Source of the DNA: Thermohalobaculum sp050330995
Lineage (GTDB): Bacteria; Pseudomonadota; Alphaproteobacteria; Rhodobacterales; Rhodobacteraceae
Length of the DNA stretch: 64,000 bases
Assembly (NCBI GenBank): GCA_050330995.1
Contig: JBHJHI010000041.1
Coordinates: forward strand, 8,428 to 72,427
Direction: 5' to 3'
The notes beneath the pieces are model-generated. The model saw only the letters and a program-made list of their open reading frames with translations. It ran no database searches and had not been told where the DNA came from. The stretch's first letter is position 1. Each line of letters opens with the position of its first letter. Both the position numbers and the translations under genes were made by a program. This document shows positions 32,793 through 41,041 of the stretch, piece after piece.

Positions 32793-34069
32793 CCGACCGC
32801 GCGGGGGAGGCGACCGACATCGAGGCGCTGATGCAGGGCCTCGGCGCGCGGGCGCGGACGGCGGCCGCCACGCTCGCCGAGACCGCGGGCGAGCGGCGCG
32901 ACGCGGCGCTGCGCGCGGCGGCGGCGGCGATCGGGGACCGTGCTCCCGCCATCGCCGAGGCCAACGCCGAGGACATGGAGGCCGCCCGTGCGCGCGGCCT
33001 CGCCGGCGCCATGCTCGACCGGCTGGAGCTGACGCCCGCGCGCATCGCCGCCATGGCCGAGGGACTGCGCGCCATCGCCGGTCAGGCCGACCCGGTGGGC
33101 CGCACGCTCGCCGCCTGGACCGTGCCCTCGGGCCTTGCGATCCGGCGGGTGGCGACGCCTCTCGGCGTGGTCGGGGTGATCTACGAGAGCCGGCCGAACG
33201 TGACGGCCGATGCCGGCGGGCTCTGCCTCAAGTCGGCCAACGCCGCGATCCTGCGCGGCGGCTCGGAGAGCTTCCACTCCGCCGGGGCGATCCACGCCTG
33301 CCTGGCCGACGGGCTGGAGGCGGCCGGCCTGCCGGCGGACGCGATCCAGCGCGTGCCGACCCGCGACCGCGCGGCGGTCGCGGCGATGCTGCGCGCCACG
33401 GGCGACATCGACGTGATCGTCCCGCGGGGCGGCAAGGGGCTCGTCGGCCTCGTGCAGGCCGAGGCGCGCGTGCCGGTGTTCGCCCATCTCGAAGGGATCT
33501 GCCACGTCTACTTCGACGCCGCGGCCGATCCGGCCAAGGCGCTCGCGGTGGTGCTGAACGCCAAGACGCGGCGCACCGGCATCTGCGGCGCGGCCGAGTG
33601 CCTGCTGATCGACCGATCCGTCGCGGGCGGGCGCGGGCGCGACGCGGTCGCCGCGCTCCTGGAAGCCGGCGTCCGCGTCCACGGCGACGAGGCGGTCGCG
33701 GCGATGGACGAGCGCGTGACCGCGGCGACGCCGGCCGACTGGGGACGCGAGTACCTCGACATGGACATCGCCGCGCGGGTGGTCGACGGCGTCGACGGCG
33801 CGGTGGATCACATCCGCGCCTACGGCTCGGGCCACACCGAGGCAATCCTGACCGAGGACGACGTCGCCGCCGCGCGCTTCTTCGCCCGCCTCGACAGCGC
33901 GATCCTGATGCGCAACGCCTCGACCCAGTTCGCCGACGGCGCCGAGTTCGGCATGGGCGCCGAGATCGGCATCGCCACCGGCAAGCTGCACGCGCGCGGG
34001 CCGGTGGGTGCCGAGCAGCTCACGAGCTTCAAGTATCTGGTCGAGGGCGACGGGACGGTGCGGCCCTGA
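32780..34069 (+). CDS. proA: Gamma-glutamyl phosphate reductase
   Basis: 429 residues. PLGVVGVIYESRPNVTADAG, GGSESFHSA and the catalytic Cys region NAKTRRTGICGAAECLLID are diagnostic, with QFADGAEFGMGAEIGIATGK near the end. Second step of proline synthesis. ATG overlaps the end of proB by 13 nt. Its 3' end is overlapped by a short opposing gene. Confidence 0.97.
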   Translation: MDDLTDRAGEATDIEALMQGLGARARTAAATLAETAGERRDAALRAAAAAIGDRAPAIAEANAEDMEAARARGLAGAMLDRLELTPARIAAMAEGLRAIAGQADPVGRTLAAWTVPSGLAIRRVATPLGVVGVIYESRPNVTADAGGLCLKSANAAILRGGSESFHSAGAIHACLADGLEAAGLPADAIQRVPTRDRAAVAAMLRATGDIDVIVPRGGKGLVGLVQAEARVPVFAHLEGICHVYFDAAADPAKALAVVLNAKTRRTGICGAAECLLIDRSVAGGRGRDAVAALLEAGVRVHGDEAVAAMDERVTAATPADWGREYLDMDIAARVVDGVDGAVDHIRAYGSGHTEAILTEDDVAAARFFARLDSAILMRNASTQFADGAEFGMGAEIGIATGKLHARGPVGAEQLTSFKYLVEGDGTVRP

Positions 34070-34301
34070 GGCGGACGGCTCGGCCGGTGCTTCGGTCGCC
34101 CCGTCGCTCCGGCACGGGACAGGTCGCGGCCCGCACGAGGGTCGGGACCCATCCCGCGGTCGTCCAGCCCGTGAGAGTGGTCACGATCACGACGCCCGCC
34201 ACGGGCCCCGACGCGCGCACGCGGCGCGCGGGCGCGACCCACACGGGCAGGAAGTAGACGGCCGCGACGGCGAGGAGACGGAGCGTCGACGGGTCCTCCA
34301 C
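34029..34301 (-). CDS. Small membrane protein like superinfection-immunity (Imm) proteins
   Basis: 90 residues from GTG 34301. LAVAAVYFLPVWVAPARRVR and VVIVTTLTGWTTAGWVPTLV reproduce the two-helix pattern (YFLP...GWT.IGW) of the superinfection-immunity family, first known from phage T4 Imm and widespread in bacteria. The last 13 codons overlap the end of proA on the other strand. Could be a host protein of unrelated role; start uncertain. Confidence 0.5.
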   Translation of the reverse strand: MEDPSTLRLLAVAAVYFLPVWVAPARRVRASGPVAGVVIVTTLTGWTTAGWVPTLVRAATCPVPERRGDRSTGRAVRLRAAPSRRPRPDT

Positions 34302-34318
34302 GACGTCGCGTCTCCGCT

Positions 34319-34447
34319 AGTGGATTGAACGAGACGGTTCAAACCACTGGTTTCTTGTGTGGCAGATTGTTTCTCGGTTGTTCGACAGGGGCCTGTCTCC
34401 GCACGAACTGGTACGAACAGGGATGCGACTGTCCCGATCAATCCACT
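34319..34447. mobile_element. 129-bp MITE-like element with AGTGGATTGA termini
   Basis: AGTGGATTGA at the left and TCAATCCACT at the right are perfect 10-bp inverted termini, extending imperfectly to about 20 bp (17 matches). A second inverted pair (GTGGATTGAAC / GTTCAAACCAC) lies at the left end. Composition is A/T-richer than the surroundings. No transposase and no evident target duplication, so this is a decayed or non-autonomous element, or a large regulatory hairpin. Confidence 0.55.
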
Positions 34448-34538
34448 GGATCGGGCGACGGCCCTCCCGATCGGCCGGTCGTCTCCGGTGCTTCGCGCCC
34501 GGAGCGCCGACGCGCTCCAGACCGCGGGCCATGCCGTC

Positions 34539-35138
34539 TCAGCGCCCCCAGCGCCGCACCGGACCGCTGTCGAGATGGACGAAGTGCGAGCGGGTGTAGC
34601 GCCCGACGCCGCCCTGGCCGAGGGCGAGCCCCGCGCGCGCGATCTGGGCGATCGAGCGCGTCCGCATCGTCACGTCCACGGCCATGCCGCGCGTGTGATA
34701 GGAGTTCCTGGCCACCCCGCGCCGGCGGCGCCGGAGCCAGGCGTTGGTCGCGGGCGAGCGGTAGCCCGAGACCACCTCGAAGGCTTCGGCGCAGTCGAGG
34801 CGGCGCTGCACCTCGGCCAGGATCTCGACCGCGTCCGGGTCGATGCGCACGACCTCGTCGCGGCGCCAGTCGCGCAGGATGTGGTCGATCGCGTGCAGCG
34901 CTTCGGGAATGTAGGCGCCGTCGGCCCAGAACACGCAGTCGACGCGCTCGTCGGTGCGGGCGTTGGCCAGCTTCAGGCGCCGCAGATCGCCCGCGCCCCT
35001 GGCGAGCGCCGGCGTGGCGAGCGGGCCCGGGAGGGCCTGGGTGGCGGTCGCGAGGCACGTCGTGAGAACACCGCGGAGGAAACGCCGGCGCGGTAGCCCG
35101 GCCTGTGGCTCTGTGGTCACTGCTTCTGCCCCTACCAT
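34539..35138 (-). CDS. DUF882 / M15-type murein peptidase-like exported protein
   Basis: 199 residues. A twin-arginine leader (LPRRRFLRGVLTTCLATATQAL) is followed by the DUF882 domain: FEVVSGYRSPATNAWLRRR, NSYHTRGMAVDVTM (zinc His and Asp) and RSHFVHLDSGPVRRWG (zinc His). Related to peptidase M15 enzymes that cut peptidoglycan peptides. Divergent from the L,D-transpeptidase gene, a frequent pairing. A GTG at 35120 is an alternative start. Confidence 0.88.
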   Translation of the reverse strand: MVGAEAVTTEPQAGLPRRRFLRGVLTTCLATATQALPGPLATPALARGAGDLRRLKLANARTDERVDCVFWADGAYIPEALHAIDHILRDWRRDEVVRIDPDAVEILAEVQRRLDCAEAFEVVSGYRSPATNAWLRRRRRGVARNSYHTRGMAVDVTMRTRSIAQIARAGLALGQGGVGRYTRSHFVHLDSGPVRRWGR

Positions 35139-35142
35139 GGAT

Positions 35143-35158
35143 TGTGATCTTCGTCACA
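35143..35158. promoter_or_regulatory. CRP/FNR-like site TGTGATCTTCGTCACA
   Basis: Perfect TGTGA-N6-TCACA, directly upstream of the DUF882 gene start (5 nt). Matches the Crp/Fnr-family consensus. At this position it would probably repress the minus-strand gene or act on the divergent promoter. Confidence 0.5.
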
Positions 35159-35277
35159 TTTGGTAACCCGACCATCTCATGACGCCGGGTGTGGTAAAAG
35201 ACGCAATGAGAACACAGCCTAGCGTCCTTCGCGCAACGGTGGAACATCATACGGCTGAGGCAATTTCCGCACGAGGG

Positions 35278-35293
35278 GGTGACGATCGTCACC
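35278..35293. promoter_or_regulatory. Palindrome GGTGACGATCGTCACC
   Basis: A perfect 16-bp palindrome with the same GTGA-N6-TCAC frame as 35143-35158, lying 98 nt before the transpeptidase ATG. Probably bound by the same or a related regulator. Confidence 0.5.
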
Positions 35294-35390
35294 GACGCTC
35301 GATCGCGGCGTACGATGATGGGGTGTCCGGGCGGTGCTCGCGGTTAAGCTCGCCGGATCGTCTCGCCGCGAAACCGAAAGAGAATCGCTT

Positions 35391-37142
35391 ATGATCCTGC
35401 GTCGCGTCTGCCTGGCCGTCTCGCTGTCGCTCGCCCTGCCGCCGGCCGTCGCCGCGCAGGAGCGTCCCCTGGTCGTGCGCCCGGTGGACGAGATCGGCGC
35501 GCGCGACCCCGCGATCGCGGTCGGCCCGGTGGAGGGCGCGCATGCGGCCGGCCGTGTCGACGGCGCGCCGGCGGCCCCGGTGGTCGGTCCCGTGGGGCTG
35601 CCGGGGCTCGCGGCGGTGCTGGGCGCGAGCGACGAGCCGGCGCTCGACCGCTTCTACGCCGCGCGTGGCTATGCGCCCCTCTGGACCGACGGGGCGGCCG
35701 GGGGGGCTAAGGGGCGCGCGCTGCTCGCCCTCGCCCGGCAGGCGCCGAGCCATGCGCTGCCGCGCGGGCGCTACCGGCCGGACGCTCTCGCCGCCGCGCT
35801 GGAGCGTCCCTGGGACGCGGGCGCTGAGGCGCTGTTCTCGCGCGTCTTCCTCGATCTCGCGCGCGATCTCTCCTCGGGGCTCCTGGAGCCGCGCGCTGTC
35901 GATCGGCGCATCGACGTCGAGCCGGCCCGCCCCGATCCCGCCGTCCTGCTCGCCCGCCTCGCCCGCGCGCGCGACGGGCGCGCCCTGTTCGACGGTCTCG
36001 CGCCCGCCTCGGCCGACTACGAGCGGCTGCGCCGGCGGCTCGTCGCGCTCGCGCACCTCGCCCGCACCCCCGACGCCTGGGGGCCGCGCCTCGGGCGGGG
36101 GCGTACGCTCGAACAGGGCGACCGCGGCGAGGACGTGGGCCGGCTGCGCCGCCGCCTCGCGGCGATGGGGCTGATCGCGCCGGCCCCGACCGCGGGGGAC
36201 GTGCTGGTGTCCGCGAGCCTGCCCGCCGTGCCCCCGACCGCACCGGAGAGCCGGGTCTACGACGAGAACCTCGCCGAGGCGGTGCGCCGCTTCCAGGCGC
36301 GCCACGGGCTCAACACCGACGGCGTGGTCGGCCCGGCGACCCGCGCGGCGCTGAACGTCGATCCCGCCACCCGCGCGCGCCAGGTCGCGGTCAACCTCGA
36401 GCGCATCCGCTGGAACCACGCGCGTCTCGCGGGCGAGCGCATCGAGGTCAACCTGCCCGACTACCGCGCGCGCAAGATCGCCGCGGACGGACGCACGACG
36501 TTCGAGACCCGCGTCGTGATCGGCAAGCGCAAGCACCAGACGGTCGAGTTCTCCGACACGATGGAGCACATGGTCGTGAATCCGACCTGGTACGTGCCGA
36601 TGTCGATCGCGCGCGAGGAGATCCTGCCGAGGCTGCGCGAGGACCCGGGCTATCTGGAGCGGCGCAACATGCGCCTCGTCGGCGCCGACCCCTGGCTGGT
36701 CGACTGGGCGTCGGTGACGCCGGCGAACTTCCCGGGGCGGCTCCAGCAGCGGCCGGGGCACTCGAACGCGCTCGGGCGCGTCAAGTTCATGTTCCCCAAC
36801 GACCACGCGATCTACCTGCACGACACGCCGCAGCGCCATCTGTTCGCGCGCGACAATCGAGCCTACAGCCACGGCTGCGTGCGCGTCGAGAACCCGGCCG
36901 CCCTCGCCGCCCACCTGCTCGCCGCGCAGGAGGCCGATCCCGAGGGTGCCTTCGCGCGCTGGCAGCGCTCGGGGCGCGAGCGCTACGTCGTGCTCGACCG
37001 GCCCGTCTCGGTGCACCTGCTCTACCGTACCGCCTGGGTCGGAGCGGACGGCACGGCCGAGTTCCGCGGCGACGTCTACGGCCGCGACGAGACGGTCGCC
37101 GCTGCGCTCGAACGCGCGGGCGTGACGCTGCCGCGCGGCTGA
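35391..37142 (+). CDS. L,D-transpeptidase, YcbB/LdtD type
   Basis: 583 residues with signal peptide (MILRRVCLAVSLSLALPPAV). LDRFYAARGYAPLWTDG is the scaffold domain seen in YcbB proteins, EDVGRLRRRLAAMGL ... AVRRFQARHGLNTDGVVG a peptidoglycan-binding domain, and the YkuD catalytic domain ends in NRAYSHGCVRVENP with the nucleophilic Cys. It forms 3-3 crosslinks in the periplasm. ATG 35391 chosen because the signal peptide begins there. Confidence 0.92.
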   Translation: MILRRVCLAVSLSLALPPAVAAQERPLVVRPVDEIGARDPAIAVGPVEGAHAAGRVDGAPAAPVVGPVGLPGLAAVLGASDEPALDRFYAARGYAPLWTDGAAGGAKGRALLALARQAPSHALPRGRYRPDALAAALERPWDAGAEALFSRVFLDLARDLSSGLLEPRAVDRRIDVEPARPDPAVLLARLARARDGRALFDGLAPASADYERLRRRLVALAHLARTPDAWGPRLGRGRTLEQGDRGEDVGRLRRRLAAMGLIAPAPTAGDVLVSASLPAVPPTAPESRVYDENLAEAVRRFQARHGLNTDGVVGPATRAALNVDPATRARQVAVNLERIRWNHARLAGERIEVNLPDYRARKIAADGRTTFETRVVIGKRKHQTVEFSDTMEHMVVNPTWYVPMSIAREEILPRLREDPGYLERRNMRLVGADPWLVDWASVTPANFPGRLQQRPGHSNALGRVKFMFPNDHAIYLHDTPQRHLFARDNRAYSHGCVRVENPAALAAHLLAAQEADPEGAFARWQRSGRERYVVLDRPVSVHLLYRTAWVGADGTAEFRGDVYGRDETVAAALERAGVTLPRG

Positions 37143-37441
37143 GGCGCGCGGCCGGAGGCGGCACGGCCCGCCCGGCCGCTCTGGCCTCGCCGCCATCACG
37201 GTGCCGACGCAGCGGCCTTCGCGCCGCTCGGTGCCGGTCTCGCGGCCCCGACGATCCGCCGACCAGACAGGGCGAGGGCGGGTCGTGTCTCAGTCCGTAC
37301 CGTGACGCCCGCAGGCATCGCGCTTTCAGAGGATCGCGTTGGTGTGGCCGCCAAACTGAGACACTAGGGGAGAGTGGCCCGGCTTGCGCCGGGTCGCGTC
37401 CGCCGCTACGACGCGCCACCCGACCGGAGGGCAGGCGCGCC
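37143..37441. other. Gap before lpxD with a 10-bp inverted pair
   Basis: No gene. GTGTCTCAGT (37285-37294) and ACTGAGACAC (37355-37364) are perfect inverted copies 60 nt apart; TGTCTCA is a motif seen at some insertion-sequence ends. The 80-bp unit may be a remnant element. No flanking target duplication is visible. Confidence 0.45.
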
Positions 37442-38518
37442 ATGAGCCATACGATCGCCGATATCGCCGCCGCCTGCGGGCTCGTGGCCGAGGGCGACAC
37501 GGGGCTCGGCGTGGTGCGGCCGGCCGAGCCGGGGCTCGCCGGGGCGAACGACCTCGCCCTCGCCATGGCGCCCAAGTACGAGGGCGAGCTTCGCGCTTCG
37601 CCCGCCCGTGCGGCGGTGCTCTGGCCCGGGGCCGACTGGCGCGCGCTCGGGCTCGACGCCGCGCTCTACGCCCCCCGCGCGCGTGTCGCCCTCGCGGGGC
37701 TGACCAACCATTTCGCGCCCCCGCCCGATCTCGACCCCGGCATCCACGAGAGCGCGATCGTCGATCCCTCCGCCACCATCGGCGCGGACGTCTGGATCGG
37801 CCCGCACGCCATCGTGCGCCCGGGCGCGGTCCTCGGCGATGGCGTGCGCCTCGGCCCGCGGGTGCATGTCGGCGCCGGCGCGCGGATCGGGGACGGCGGC
37901 TTTCTGCACGCGGGCGTCTGGATCGGGCGCGACTGCGTGCTCGGGCCCCGCGCGATCGTGCACGCGAACGCGGTGGTCGGCGCCGACGGCTTCTCGTTCG
38001 TGACGCCCGAGCGGGGCAGCGTCGAGGCGGCCAAGGAGACCGGGCAGGTCGACGGCGCGGCGCCGAACCGCGGCTGGCGGCGCATCGCCTCGCTCGGCCG
38101 GGTGGTCGCGGGCGCGGACGTCGAGATCGGCGCGGGGAGCTGCATCGACCGCGGCACGGTCGCCGACACCACGATCGGCGCGGGCACCAAGATCGACAAC
38201 CTCGTGCAGATCGGCCACAACGCGCGCCTCGGCGAGACCTGCCTGATCTGCGGTCACGTCGGGCTCGCGGGCTCGGTCGAGATCGGCGATCGCGTGGTGC
38301 TCGGCGGCAAGGTCGGGGTGGGCGACCATATCCGTATCGGCGCCGACAGCGTGCTCGCCGGCGGCACGCTGGGCGGCGCCAACATCCCCGCGGGCAGCGT
38401 GATGATGGGCGTGCCCGCGCAGCCGCGCGACAAGGTCGTGGCGCAGATCGCCGCGCTGCGCCGCCTGCCGCGCCTCGTCGAGCAGATGCGCGAGGTCCGC
38501 GCGCGTCTCGGGCTCTGA
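37442..38518 (+). CDS. lpxD: UDP-3-O-acylglucosamine N-acyltransferase
   Basis: 358 residues. N-terminal uridine-binding part, then the left-handed beta-helix of hexapeptide repeats (DPSATIGADVWIGPHAIVRP). The insert GADGFSFVTPERGSVEAAKE and IGAGTKIDNLVQIGHNARLG (catalytic His) identify LpxD, which adds the second acyl chain in lipid A synthesis. Here it is not next to lpxA-fabZ; instead an ACP and a ketoacyl synthase follow. Confidence 0.95.
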   Translation: MSHTIADIAAACGLVAEGDTGLGVVRPAEPGLAGANDLALAMAPKYEGELRASPARAAVLWPGADWRALGLDAALYAPRARVALAGLTNHFAPPPDLDPGIHESAIVDPSATIGADVWIGPHAIVRPGAVLGDGVRLGPRVHVGAGARIGDGGFLHAGVWIGRDCVLGPRAIVHANAVVGADGFSFVTPERGSVEAAKETGQVDGAAPNRGWRRIASLGRVVAGADVEIGAGSCIDRGTVADTTIGAGTKIDNLVQIGHNARLGETCLICGHVGLAGSVEIGDRVVLGGKVGVGDHIRIGADSVLAGGTLGGANIPAGSVMMGVPAQPRDKVVAQIAALRRLPRLVEQMREVRARLGL

Positions 38519-38590
38519 GGCGAACGGCGGCGGGGACTTTTCCGGCGGGTCGGCTGTGCTAAAGCGGGGCTTCGGCAAGGAGAGGGCGCG

Positions 38591-38860
38591 ATGAGCGACG
38601 AGGTGAGCGAGCGGGTGCGCGCGATCATCGCCGAGCAGGCGATGGTCGAGCCCGCGGAGGTCGGCCACGACACCAGGCTCGAGGATCTCGGCCTCGACAG
38701 TCTCGCGCTCGTCGAGGTCGTTTTCGCCATCGAGGAGGCCTTCGACATCTCCGTGCCCTACAACGCCAACGACCCGACCGCCTCCGACTTCAAGATCGAC
38801 ACGGTCGGCGAGATCGTCGACGGCGTGCAGCGGCTGGTCGCCGAGAAGGACGGCGCTTGA
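38591..38860 (+). CDS. Acyl carrier protein (specialised)
   Basis: 89 residues. TRLEDLGLDSLALVEVVFAI carries the phosphopantetheine Ser. Sequence around it (FDISVPYNANDPTASDFKID) differs from housekeeping AcpP and is typical of ACPs paired with a dedicated ketoacyl synthase. Its TGA overlaps the TTG start of that synthase. Placement after lpxD suggests it supplies an acyl chain to lipid A, by analogy with rhizobial AcpXL, though it is not an AcpXL orthologue by sequence. Confidence 0.85.
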   Translation: MSDEVSERVRAIIAEQAMVEPAEVGHDTRLEDLGLDSLALVEVVFAIEEAFDISVPYNANDPTASDFKIDTVGEIVDGVQRLVAEKDGA

Positions 38861-40077
38861 CCGACCAAGGACGCAGGGTCGTCGTCACCGGCATCGGCGT
38901 CGTCTCGGCGCTCGGCGTCGGCCACGCCGCGCATGCCGAGGGCTTGGCCGAGGGGCGTTGCGGCATCGGCCCGATCGAGCTGATCGACCCTTCGCGGCTG
39001 ATGATCAAGATCGCGGCCGAGGCGAAGGATTACCGCGCCGACGAGCGCTGGAGCCGCCAGGAGCGGCTTCTCTACGACCGCATCACCCAGATGGCGCTCA
39101 CCGCGGCCGAGGAGGCGGTGGCGGCGTCGGGCATCGTCTTCGCGCCCGCGCGCACCGCGACCATCATCGCGACTGCCATGGGCGGGCTGCACACCCAGGA
39201 CGAGAACTACCGCATCGTCTACGAGGAGCAGAAGAACCGGGTCCACCCCTTCATCATCCCGCGGCTGATGGCGAACGCGCCGGTCAGCCAGGTGACGATG
39301 AAGTACGGGCTGCGCGGGCCGTCGTGGTCGGTCTCGACCGCCTGCTCCTCGTCGAACCACGCGATCGGGCAGGCCTTCCATCTGGTGCGCTCCGGCACGG
39401 TCGACGCCGCGGTGGCGGGCGGCAGCGAGAGCGTGCTCTGCTTCGGCGGCATCAAGGCCTGGGAAGGCCTGCGCGTCATGTCGAAGGACGGTTGCCGACC
39501 GTTCTCGCGCGACCGCAACGGTATGGTGCTCGGCGAGGGCTGCGCCATCCTGATCCTCGAAGAGCTGGAGGCGGCCAAGGCGCGCGGCGCGCCGATCCTG
39601 GCCGAGATCGCGGGCGCGGGCGCCTCGGCGGACGCGGGCGACATCGTGGCGCCCGATCCCGAGGGCGCGGCCATGGCGATGCGCGCGGCGCTCGACGACG
39701 CCGGCATGGCGGCGACGGAGGTCGGCTACGTCAACGCCCACGGCACCGCGACCGCGCTCAACGACCGCACCGAGGCCGAGGCGATCCGCCGGGTGCTCGG
39801 CGATCACGCGCGGCGGGTGATGGTGTCGTCCACCAAGTCGATGCACGGCCACGCGATCGGCGCGGCCGGCGCGCTGGAGGCGGTCGCCTGCGTGATGGCG
39901 CTGGAGAGGGGCGTGGTGGCGCCGACCGTCGGTCATAACGAGGACGACCCGGAGATCGGCCTGGACGTGGTCCCGAACACCGCGCGCGAGGCCCGCGTCG
40001 AGGCGGCGCTCTCGAACGCCTTCGCCTTCGGCGGGCTCAACGCGGTGCTGGCGTTCCGCGCCTGGCGCGGACACTGA
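38857..40077 (+). CDS. Beta-ketoacyl-ACP synthase (FabF/NodE-like)
   Basis: 406 residues. The Cys-His-His triad is visible in VSTACSSSNHAIG, YVNAHGTATALND and STKSMHGHAIGAAGALE. The TTG start overlaps the ACP stop (TTGA), so the pair is translationally coupled. Condenses malonyl-ACP with an acyl chain; the coupled private ACP implies a special fatty acid and not bulk synthesis. The stop-codon region is duplicated just downstream. Confidence 0.92.
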   Translation: MTDQGRRVVVTGIGVVSALGVGHAAHAEGLAEGRCGIGPIELIDPSRLMIKIAAEAKDYRADERWSRQERLLYDRITQMALTAAEEAVAASGIVFAPARTATIIATAMGGLHTQDENYRIVYEEQKNRVHPFIIPRLMANAPVSQVTMKYGLRGPSWSVSTACSSSNHAIGQAFHLVRSGTVDAAVAGGSESVLCFGGIKAWEGLRVMSKDGCRPFSRDRNGMVLGEGCAILILEELEAAKARGAPILAEIAGAGASADAGDIVAPDPEGAAMAMRAALDDAGMAATEVGYVNAHGTATALNDRTEAEAIRRVLGDHARRVMVSSTKSMHGHAIGAAGALEAVACVMALERGVVAPTVGHNEDDPEIGLDVVPNTAREARVEAALSNAFAFGGLNAVLAFRAWRGH

Positions 40078-40105
40078 CGAAGCGCGCCTGGCGCGGACGC
40101 TGACG
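40058..40105. repeat. 26-bp-period duplication of the KAS stop-codon region
   Basis: GCGCCTGGCGCGGACACTGACG at 40058 recurs at 40084 with one mismatch (21 of 22). The first copy contains the stop; the second encodes RAWRGR-stop in the next frame, with no start codon. Beyond it the 130 nt to ialB hold nothing. Confidence 0.75.
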
Positions 40106-40239
40106 TTACGCGCCGGCGTATGGACTGGCGGCTCGGACGCCGACCTGACGCCGCAAGGGCGGGCGCATCGAGGACGCGGACCCGGCGGGGACGTCGAAGG
40201 CGTCCCGCCGGGAGCGAGGTTCCCGGCGGTCGGGCCGGC

Positions 40240-40761
40240 TCAGGCCTGGATCTCGTTGAACGCCCGCGTGAAGCCCGAGCGCGAGATCGGCACCACGATC
40301 TCGCGGCGGGGCGCCGCGACGATGGTCAGCGTCGCCGTGGCCCCGCCTTTCAGCTCGTTCAGGAAGTCCGACTGCATCGGCTCGCGCACGATGCAGCCGC
40401 CTTGGGCGCAGACCTCGAAGGCGGCGGCGCGCTGCTCGTTGCCGTCGACCTGCACGCGCACCCCCGCCTTCAGCGCGACGCCGAGGGGGGTGAGGATCTG
40501 GATCGCCGCCGGGAAGGTCTCGCCGTTCGGGCCGGTCGCGCCGTCGAGCTTGCGCACGCGCACCTCGAGCACGTCGTTTCCCTGCGGCCCCTGGCCGACC
40601 TGGGCGATGGCGCAGCGGTCGGTGCCCGTCGCGCAGCGGACCTGCCAGTCGCCGTAGGTCGCGCGCAGCTCGTCGCCCGCTTCCTGCGCGCCGGCGGGCA
40701 GGGTCAGGGCGGCGAGCAGGGTGGCGAGCGCGAGACGGCGGGCGCCGATAGTGCGAGGCAT
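40240..40761 (-). CDS. Invasion-associated locus B (IalB) family protein
   Basis: 173 residues, signal peptide (RRLALATLLAALTLPAGA) then TYGDWQVRCATGTDRCAIAQ, the family hallmark, and VCAQGGCIVREPMQSDFLNEL. Four cysteines suit the oxidising periplasm. The family is widespread in free-living alphaproteobacteria despite its name; role unclear. An unusually long 100-nt leader with a terminator-like hairpin lies upstream. Confidence 0.88.
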   Translation of the reverse strand: MPRTIGARRLALATLLAALTLPAGAQEAGDELRATYGDWQVRCATGTDRCAIAQVGQGPQGNDVLEVRVRKLDGATGPNGETFPAAIQILTPLGVALKAGVRVQVDGNEQRAAAFEVCAQGGCIVREPMQSDFLNELKGGATATLTIVAAPRREIVVPISRSGFTRAFNEIQA

Positions 40762-40849
40762 GGGGGATCGCTCCGTGAGGTCGAGATCGGCCCGACGCCT
40801 GCCAGCCCCGCGCGTCGAAATCAAGCGCGCTCCCGTCGCGGCGCCTCAA

Positions 40850-40973
40850 CGACAAAGGGTGCCCCAAGGGCACCCTCGATCGCGGCGTTTTACGCCGATG
40901 GTTTATGATAGTCCCTGTCGACCCGGCCGCAGCCGAATGTCGAGCACGATACCGGACGCCGAGGCTTCGTCAA
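40850..40973 (-). ncRNA. Candidate small RNA or leader upstream of ialB
   Basis: On the minus strand TTGACG (40968-40973), 16 nt, and TATCGT (40946-40951) form a promoter. About 85 nt later a 9-bp perfect hairpin (AGGGTGCCC/GGGCACCCT, 40856-40876) is followed by TTTGTCGTT. A smaller hairpin (CGGCG/CGCCG) lies at about 40883-40897. The unit could be a free small RNA or an attenuator for ialB, which starts 88 nt further on. Confidence 0.4.
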
Positions 40974-41009
40974 CACTGGATCGTGGCGGGACAGGGCGCC
41001 GAAGCGGCG

Positions 41010-41041
41010 AAAAAAGGGCCGCACCATCTCGGGCGCGGCCC
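41010..41041 (-). terminator. Intrinsic terminator with no recognised upstream gene
   Basis: Read on the minus strand: 7-bp perfect stem GGGCCGC/GCGGCCC around a 12-nt loop, followed by six T. It points to a minus-strand transcript coming from 41042-41480, where I see no convincing protein. An unidentified RNA gene or antisense transcript is possible. Confidence 0.55.
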
